Source of the DNA: Mactromeris polynyma
Lineage: Eukaryota > Mollusca > Bivalvia > Venerida > Mactridae
Reading direction: 5' to 3'
Assembly (NCBI GenBank): GCA_032209605.1
Contig: JASFXZ010000004.1
Location: forward strand, 37,234,401-37,298,400
Length of the DNA: 64,000 nucleotides
Part shown: one piece after another, positions 56,719 through 64,000 of the stretch
Position numbering within the stretch: the first letter of the stretch is position 1
Layout: each line of letters begins with the position of its first letter
Translations under genes and position numbers: made by a program
The notes under the pieces: generated by a model
Told to the model about the DNA's origin: nothing
The model's database searches: none
Seen by the model: only the letters and a program-made list of their open reading frames with translations

Positions 56719-59700
56719 TTATCTCCCTTTGCGTTGCACATCATTTAACTCCCCAGTCAGTTTCAGATATTCTTCAAGTTGATCATCGGTGGTATCTTTC
56801 TTCACAAGTTTATCAACTCTCCACTTCGAAATTTCAAATTCTTCCGTTAAGTCTTTCTTATATTTCTCCAGCTTCTTTTCCTTGCGTCTCCTCTCTTTGC
56901 GGAATTTTTCCTCATAGAGAGCTAAATGTTTATCCATCCACGGCTCATGATCCAAATGCATCATATTAAAACGTTTATTCACATGTTTGGGCAAATAATG
57001 TTCTTTTTCAGTGCGTCTATATGGAATGCCTACAGCATTTCTTACTGTATAGGTCTTAGGTTCACTTGTTTCACCAAACTCGAATAGTTCAAATGCATCA
57101 TTTCTTTCTTTAATAACTTCTAGCAAGTTTTCCATACTCTCCTCAACCTGCAAACATAAAAATAACAAGAGTTATATTTTTTAAACATACAATCCTATTG
57201 GTCAATAATTGTATTTTTACAGTAATTCTTTTTGTTAATTTTACTGCAAAATATAGGTTGTTTCCCCTTAGTGTAAATTTTTCCCAAAAATCATCATTTT
57301 TTCACAATTTTTTGTTCATTTTCCACCCTCTGACATAATTTCTTTTTATTAACTCAGGTGTTTGTGTATTTGACCTTTTATAAAAGAATATTTGCCCTTA
57401 CATCACCTCAAATATAAAAAATACACCAGCTACAGCACAAAAGATATTTTTATAAGCAAAACAACCATTACCTTATTTTCCAAAATTTTGGATTTATCGC
57501 GCCTATTTTCCCAATTCAAAAGGCCCAGGCAGTAAAATTATTTTAAAAAAATCACTGTTCTATAAACATTAATTGGTGAATAGTTACAATAATGAAAATA
57601 AATTTAGAAGAGATTACTTTGGGGGAAGGGGGTCATAGGGCCTTGGTAGTGGGAATTTCAAGCAAACTTGGGGAATTTGTTGACATCTTTCTGATCAAGG
57701 TCAAATTGGTGTAGACATACAATAATCCTCATATAGTTGCACATATCAGTAAACAATATTACATCTGCTTTCAGAAAATTGTATTATTTTTTGTTAAAAT
57801 AGTTTTTTTTCCAGTTTTTCTGTTTTGGCTCTGAGGGGTAAAATTGAATTTGAATGCCAGGGGGAAAAGACACTAATATGGTGGTGAATGGGGCCGATAT
57901 TTGGCCCTGATAACTGTCCCTAAATTTTTCAACTTTCACACAAGATATTGTCATGAGAAACTAGATGGTAGTTTCTAACAAAAAACTGTGTCTGCACCAC
58001 CTCTAACTAGTTTATAGCCCCAACACAATATACGCATGTCCAACAACTTTTTGCTTAATGACACAATTTGTTGGTCCCAATATTTTTACCTATACACTGA
58101 ATATAAAGTAAAACTGATTGAAACAACACCTGTCAGTTGAATGTTCCGTACGCCGACACTCTTTTTCGTCCTCATATATATGATTCCACAAAATTACCTA
58201 GTATTCCAGCACAACAAAAAAATGTCACAGACAAACCAATAATCGTGTACTCATGTAAATATAAATATGGTCCTGGTGGCCAATAGCCTCCCCTGTGCCT
58301 GGTGGCCAATAGCCTCCCCTGTGCCTGGTGACCAATAGCCTCGTTTAGTCCTGGCGACCAATAGCCTCCCTTGTGCCTGGTGACCAAAAGCTTCCCCCTG
58401 GGCCTGGTGACCAATAGCCTTCCCCTGGGCCTAGTGACCAATAGCTTCCCCCTAGGCATGGTGGCACAATAGCCTTCCCCTGGTGACCAATAGTTTCCCC
58501 CTAGGCATGGTGGCACAATAGCCTACCCCTGGTGACCAATAGTTTCCCCCTAGGCATGGTGGCACAATAGCCTTCCCCTGGTGACCAATAGTTTCCCCCT
58601 AGGCATGGTGGCACAATAGCCTTCCCCTGGTGACCAATAGTTTCCCCCTAGGCATGGTGGCACAATAGCCTTCCCCTGGTGACCAATAGTTTCCCCCTAG
58701 GCATGGTGGCACAATAGCCTTCCCCTGGTGACCAATAGTTTCCCCCTAGGCATGGTGGCACAATAGCCTTCCCCTGGTCATGGTGGGCATATTCTTTGAC
58801 ATAGTCAGTTGGATTTTACAATATGGTAGCACAACCATTCTCTTACTGTAATCATGATCATAAAGTATTGTAAATTTATTGTTGAGCATGCTTATTGTCA
58901 GGTGATGAAGACTTTAAGAGAATATGGTTAATAAGTGTGATCTTGAGCTTTGAGCTATGGGTACAGGTGTGGCATGTGACACACCATCTCACCATGGTGA
59001 ACATTTGTGCCAAGTAATTTGAATAATCCCCTACTAAATGAATGGCAGTATCAAAATCCAGACAAGATGTTTCAGACACCTTTTTGACATGTGACCTTGA
59101 CGTTTGAATCTATAAGCTGAATTTTTTTTCTGAAAACCCTGCTAAAAATAGATATCCATCTGGAATCGAATCTGCAAACATGTATGCAAAAATACTATAT
59201 AACTACATGTGCATTCTACCTTTACCTAAGTCTTCTATACGTAACTGGACAGGTGCGTACATGTAATAGCTCATGATTGAAAATATGTAATAACTTGATA
59301 TGGTATTGATTATTACTGGTGAATTCTGTTTACTCCCTATAGTGGATCATACGAAATTTTCCAGCATTATCCTGAGATATTGATTTATTAATGATCAGCA
59401 CCACATACCTTTTCCATTCTCTCTGGACTTGGTACGGGTTCATTTTGGTTATAATACATAGCTTCCATGGTCATAATCTGATTCCTCTCCTTCAACAGCA
59501 CATACCTACAGAAAAGAATGTTTCTTGAAAATATTTTTGAAATATTCCTACCCTTTAATCCCTTCAGGTGGGGAAGCATCCTCGATTCCCAGGCTATTCA
59601 TAACATATGTGATACCCTGGGCAAACTGACTGTAGTGTTTGTTGTAGAGAGGGAGTTGTTGTTTAGCACTCCTAAATCACAACATATATTGTATGCCAAA

Positions 59701-62700
59701 AAAACACAGAACGATCTGCATCTAACCAGCTTTTAACCATAATGACAAAATTATAATGGAAAGTAAATTATCAAGTATCATTATGAACAGCTGTTAACGA
59801 AAACTTGAACGGTTTTTAGATAAATCAGTAAATTTGGGCATTTGTACTTGATGGGATCAAATGCTTTCATTATAATATACACTATGAATTAAACGAGCCA
59901 CTAATGAACAGGTTCTGTGATTCGATCCATCTTTATTTGAAATAAGGAAAAGAATAGCAAGTCAGCATCAACTTATTTTTAAGTCAAATAAAAGTGTTCA
60001 ATTGATTTTCCTGCTTATTAGTGACACCCCTGCAGTGATACATTAAGTGTAGCCATCGCATGCAGGTAACCCTGGTCACTGAATGGGTCGTAAGTCAATT
60101 AAGGTATTGAAATATGTATTGAAGTGTGGATGAAAATATCATATATCTAATTAATACCCAATATTGCCCAGTAGAACTCATGATTTCCCCGGTATAACTC
60201 ACTGGGTTGTGGACATTAGCTTAAACTCGGACTCTTGCCAACCCAGAAATGTTGGCTCTATAAAAACAAACAAAACAATGGTCATTAAATTACGTACCAT
60301 AATTTATGTAAATCCTCATTAACCTTAATTCGAAGCTCGTCTACTCTCCAAGGACGACCTGAAATTGAGAAAATATCAATAACATTTGTATACATTATTA
60401 CATGTCAGTATATAAGTCTAATCTTAGAAAAGTCAATTGTCCTATTCCTAATTTTAATGAACAAAGATGAGTTCTATCAATTTATCAAATGTCATGAACT
60501 CATTTTCGTTTATGTGTTTATGAAGTGCAGAGCAACAATTGATATCAATGACTGTCTGTTGTCAACATTTTCAGGGGTGTCACTAATTTTTGAATTAGCA
60601 AGAAAACAGGGTTGACAAAAACGAGTATTTCCCAGGACGGCAGGAAATACTGGTAATTCCTGGGAAATACTGTTGAGACCATAAGTTTAACCTCTAGGTT
60701 TGGACATAGCCTCTCTAGACCAGATTATTGATGGATTATTAAGTGACACAAAACACAGAGCATAGCCCAAGGCACTTCTTTACTAAATAATATGCTACAA
60801 ACAAAGTAACAGCACATTGTTGTAAATGTATATTAAATCATCAGATAAATTGATGGATTATTCAGTGACACAGAGCATAGCCCAAGGCATTTCTTTACTA
60901 AATAGAAATAGTAGGCTACAAATGAAGTAATAGTACATTGTTGCACATGTATAATAAATCCAATAATAGTCAAAACAGTGAAAAAAAATCACAAATCTCC
61001 GCTCTTAACATTCACTCTCTCAAAATAATTGCTTTTATTATGTACTATGATAATATGGTGAAATGCACATTCAACTTCTGATCCCCTGACAGTAAAACAT
61101 GAAGCCTAAATATCCTGTGCGGATTTTTAATGATATGATAGACTCTGATGGTTCTACATTTTTGGTCATAATAGACTACATTTTGCAGAAATTTGGAGTA
61201 TTTCCCAGTATTTCCCACTTTCTTAAATTAAGGAGTATTTCCCAGTACAGGAAATACCGGGAATTACCACTTGTAATACAGCACCAGTAAATACCAAGCC
61301 AACCCTGCAAGAAAATCATCAAAGTAGGCAGCAATCTTAGGGTGAACTCTCCATTATGATCAATCATACAAGAAAGTAGCCAGGTGATGATATTTAAGTT
61401 ACCGGATAATTTTACTGGCTATACATGCCCAAAGACAGCTCTGAAGATAGGGTTGAATATATTGTGCATACCAGAGAATTTTACAAGTAATATATTCTCT
61501 TCACCGAATCTCGACTCAATGAAATACTAACCAACATCAATAGACACAGAATCAAAGTGGTCTTCATCAAAGAATTCGTTTAAATCGCAAGTTACTGAGC
61601 TTGTATGTATTTGGTGTGATACTGGTACACTGAAAAACAAAATAAAAGCAAAATTAATAAATACTATACTAGCACTAGTAGGTAGACAAATATCTGTAGA
61701 CCCATAAACCCATCATAGCGTAATTTTGAATCACACAAATAAACTTTCACAAATTATTTTATCAGCCTTTTATGTACGGCTAGTGCTAGCAAATTATTGC
61801 ACAGAAGTTTCAAACCAGTATCAATAATAAAAACAAGAAGGCACACTAGTGTCTGTGATCCCGATCATAAATGTCATTTGTGTAAAGATGAACACACATG
61901 TTAGATTTATACTGTTTTTATTGAATGCAAGTTATAAGGAGGTTGTATTTAATGCAATAAGAATAATTCTATTATTTTTTGTAACAGTTAGCCGACAGTT
62001 TTAGTCGTTAAATCTAAAAGAATACTAGAATGTGTCGTCGGATAATTCCTTTCACAACGTATGCCTGTTTTGGATTTTGTCAGAGGGTAAGAAAAATATG
62101 CAGTCGGGGCCTTCGCTTACAGGACTCAAACCCGGGGCCTTCCCTTGCAGGACTCGAACCTGGGGCCTTCGCTTACAGGACTCGAACCCAGGGCCTTCGC
62201 TTGCAGGGCTCTAACCCGGGGCCTTCGCTTGCAGGACTCGAACCCGGGGCCTTCGCTTGCAGGACTCTAACCCGGAGCCTTCGCTTGCAGGACTCGAACA
62301 AGGGGCCCTCGCTTACAGGGCTCGAACCCGGGGCCTTCGTTACAGGGCTCGAACCTGGGGCCTTCGCTTACAGGCCAAATACTCTCTACTGACTGAGCTA
62401 CCCAGCCACTTACACATTTTCTCCCCTTATTGCGAGTTGGTCCTTACCGTGACAAAATCGCTGACATTGAAATGAAATGGAAATGACAAGGTTCGAGTAT
62501 TGACATGATGTAAGGTCAAAGGATACATGCGTTTAAACTTTAGTAACGAAAATCTCCAATCCGAAGATTCACTTGACACTTCAACATTCAACTTAGTTCA
62601 AGACAAGATCGTTCACTTACGTTCTGAAAACCTTGCAAGACGGAAGTTCCACCAATGGTTTAAATCGTTGTAGACTTTTTATCAAGGGATAAAATCTCCT

Positions 62701-62724
62701 GCAACCGTAGCGTAAAATACCCAT
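56719..62724 (-). CDS. MRPL47: Mitochondrial ribosomal protein L47 (uL29m), five exons
   Basis: Minus-strand exons are 62621-62724, 61532-61629, 60298-60358, 59409-59505 and 56719-57147. All are GT-AG bounded with matching phases, giving 262 aa. It is a structural protein of the large subunit of the mitochondrial ribosome (bacterial L29 homologue). The first 34 residues (MGILRYGCRRFYPLIKSLQR onward) are Arg/Lys-rich without acids, as in a mitochondrial targeting peptide. The L29-like core follows: LNEFFDEDHF, GRPWRVDELRIKVNEDLHKL, WYVLLKERNQIMTME and PSPERMEKVEESMENLLEVI. The basic C-terminal part contains LPKHVNKRFN and the helix KFRKERRRKEKKLEKYKKDL. The length is close to that of animal L47. 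Introns hold a minisatellite, a hAT-type element and the B-box array. Confidence 0.95.
58270..58790. repeat. Minisatellite in the last MRPL47 intron, 26 bp evolving into about 49 bp
   Basis: The left part has units of about 26 bases (GCCTGGTGACCAATAGCCTC). From about 58450 a longer dimeric unit joins GGTGACCAATAGTTTCCCCC with TAGGCATGGTGGCACAATAG and CCTTCCCCT and is repeated about six times with near identity, showing a higher-order expansion. Confidence 0.95.
59578..59632. mobile_element. Terminal fragment of the MULE-like family
   Basis: CATCCTCGATTCCCAGGCTA followed by TTCATAACATATGTGATACC and CTGGGCAAACTGACTG matches the inverted right end of the element at 35880-36266. Only one terminus remains. 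It lies about 70 bases upstream of the MRPL47 exon at 59409-59505. Confidence 0.7.
60023..60033. mobile_element. Solo hAT-like terminus
   Basis: ATTAGTGACACCCCTG ends here. The inverse word, CAGGGGTGTCACTAAT, begins at about 60572 on the other side of MRPL47 exon 3. In both, the AATTAGCAAGAAAA or AATAAGCAGGAAAA continuation matches, so they are two termini of one family. Neither has a visible partner in the correct orientation. Confidence 0.5.
60607..61307. mobile_element. Non-autonomous hAT element with perfect 8-bp duplication
   Basis: It begins CAGGGTTGAC and ends GCCAACCCTG. The direct repeat CAAGAAAA flanks it exactly on both sides (60599-60606 and 61308-61315). Subterminal repeats of GAGTATTTCCCAG and GGAAATAC occur near both ends, as in hAT elements. 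The 701-bp interior contains a direct duplication of about 120 bp (from 60727 and 60849, ATTGATGGATTATT start) and no transposase. Confidence 0.92.
62106..62420 (-). repeat. 28-bp array of tRNA B-box motifs attached to a tRNA-like head
   Basis: On the minus strand a tRNA-like head, GGCTGGGTAGCTCAGTCAGT followed by AGAG (A-box; 62380-62410), leads into GGTTCGAGCCC (B-box). Next come about ten 28-base repeats starting at 62106, 62134, 62162, 62190, 62218, 62246, 62274, 62302 and on, each containing GGTTCGAGTCC or a one-base variant and GCAAGCGAAGGCCCC. It is a tRNA-derived sequence in which only the anticodon-arm to T-arm part was amplified. It lies in MRPL47 intron 1, about 200 bases from exon 1. 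Confidence 0.9.
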
Positions 62725-63412
62725 AATGTATCTTTTATAATTTGACGATATTCAGCTCACATTGTATCATAAAAGTCAAGGTCATATCAACTCTGAACTG
62801 ATAAGGGAGACAACCGCTACAAAAATGGTCGATACTATTTCCCGATCTCCTCTCGGTAAATGCCGGTTTGAAAACTAGGCCAAGTGTATAATAGAAGCGA
62901 CCTCTAGTTCACTTTTAACTGAAATTTTAGATGCTGTGGCTATGAATTCATTTTTTTAAACAAAAACCCTTCATAATATGTATGATATCTAGGACCAAGA
63001 TGATATGAATTTATACCGTAAAATACAGATTATTAAATGTGAACATAAAGAACAAATATAGGCAACTGTGAATCGGCATTACACCAGAGCTTAAAATGTT
63101 CTGAATTTGCTAAAATAGTTATTAATTAACTTTAATGATTAAATTGCATTGTTACAATGGATATGACGAAAGTGTTGCAGGAATGGGTTTATCTCAAGAT
63201 TAATTCTAGTCCTGATCAACAATTAAACACTATGTAATAATGATTGATTCTACAGTATAAATGTTTATATTGTGTGGTTGACCACGCATATTCTGGTAAC
63301 GTTTTCATGTAGTCATACTATGCAAGTCATTGTGTTTCTTGAAGCATGAAAATATCAAGCTTTTGACTCCAAAAAGGTATAAAAGGCAGAGTTGCCTACA
63401 TTCTGGGCCAAG
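62725..63412. other. Upstream flank of MRPL47, nothing recognised
   Basis: This must contain the MRPL47 promoter, but no TATA box or clear initiator is evident. Confidence 0.5.
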
Positions 63413-63640
63413 GAGTGGATCCGAGGTCCAGTGGTAAAGCGCTGGACTAGTAATCCAGGACTCGCAGGTTTGATCCACCGCTCCACCACTAACAGTACTA
63501 ATATTATTTCGGATGAGACAAAATCCGAGGTCCCGTGTACGATGCTTTACATCAGGCAGGTAAAAGAACCAGGGATGCTTCTGGAACATGGGCATCTTCT
63601 GTATCATGCACTATCCTCCAAAAATCTAAAATGACTAACA
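63413..63640 (+). mobile_element. tRNA-Thr-like SINE
   Basis: The head GGATCCGAGGTCCAGTGG is followed by a good anticodon stem-loop, CTGGA CTAGTAA TCCAG (anticodon AGT, threonine), and B-box-like GCAGGTTTGATCC. A non-tRNA body follows with GATGAGACAAAATCCGAGG, TCCCGTGTACGATGC and GGTAAAAGAACCAGGGATGC. The body shows that it is a SINE rather than a working tRNA gene. Confidence 0.75.
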
Positions 63641-63675
63641 TTCTTCTGGAGACTCGCCCAAATGGGAAATGCAAA

Positions 63676-63691
63676 CCCCCCCCCCCCCCCC
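63676..63691. repeat. Poly-C run of 16 bases
   Basis: An uninterrupted run of C shortly after the SINE body, followed by an A-rich stretch. It may be a simple repeat or a modified SINE tail. Confidence 0.8.
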
Positions 63692-64000
63692 TCCAAAAAA
63701 AACTCTGGGCTCAGTTCACGGATATTCACAAGGTAGATTTTACCCTTGTAGCGAACTGTGCCACCTATTTAGATATAAATTAAGGGTATATTTTGTTACT
63801 TTTGGCGGGGTTCAAAATTAGTAAAGTCAAAATTCTGTATCATCTCTTCATAAATTTATGGATTTTATGTAAGGAAGTTGAGACTATTTTTGTTAGATAT
63901 TTGTTAAATAAATGCTCATGGCTGATATAATATTGTAAAGAAAAAATCGTTAGATCATTATTCGTAGAATTTGTAGTCAATTAAAGTTAGTATGAATATA

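Noticed and set aside
58172..58516. Minus-strand frame with RGRLLVTRP repeats
   Set aside because: It derives from the GC-rich minisatellite inside an MRPL47 intron and has no splice support.
62030..62392. Open frames with GLEPGAFAY-type repeats
   Set aside because: They are translations of the 28-bp B-box array. The frame changes with each unit and the nucleotide motif, not the peptide, is what is conserved.
63413..63490. Functional tRNA-Thr(AGU) gene
   Set aside because: The anticodon arm is good, but the T-arm and acceptor pairing are imperfect and a non-tRNA SINE body with conserved words follows directly.

Overview
The window is animal nuclear DNA, most likely from a marine lophotrochozoan such as a bivalve mollusc. 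The reasons are four spliced genes with GT-AG introns, AT-rich intergenic sequence, many tRNA-derived SINEs and short inverted-repeat elements, an L2-type non-LTR retrotransposon with an open ORF2, and introns full of minisatellites. The species call is inference. The gene calls rest on exon-by-exon reading, with reading frame carried across every junction.

Layout. 1-13.9 kb has no host gene I recognise. It holds inverted-repeat elements, a decayed transposon-associated gene (about 3.99-5.0 kb), SINE pieces and an L2-like LINE on the minus strand (9.48-12.57 kb). 13.9-25.4 kb is a complete six-exon clan-2 cytochrome P450 on the plus strand (504 aa); its introns 2 and 3 hold a 1.3-kb and a 5.5-kb minisatellite. 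25.4-31.7 kb is intergenic, with a 5'-truncated LINE of a second family (28.5-30.3 kb). 31.7-44.0 kb is the minus-strand gene for translation elongation factor 1 delta (eight coding exons, 265 aa, plus a probable non-coding first exon). 46.6-51.0 kb is a minus-strand FAD-dependent oxidoreductase (three coding exons, 517 aa), perhaps with a 5'UTR exon near 53.1 kb. 56.7-62.7 kb is minus-strand mitochondrial ribosomal protein L47 (five exons, 262 aa). 62.7-64 kb holds a SINE and nothing else recognised.

The four genes do not form a pathway: microsomal oxidation, cytosolic translation elongation, an uncharacterised flavoenzyme, and mitochondrial translation. What unites the window is the activity of repeats within genes. 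There are MITE families with recognisable target-site duplications (TA, 8 bp, 9 bp). One TA-flanked family carries TGACGTCA (CRE-like) motifs, and one copy lies in an intron of the elongation-factor gene. There is also a tandem array of RNA polymerase III B-box motifs in intron 1 of the L47 gene. The most unusual things to follow up are this B-box array, the AG-depleted minisatellite filling P450 intron 3, and the histidine that replaces the I-helix acidic residue of the P450.
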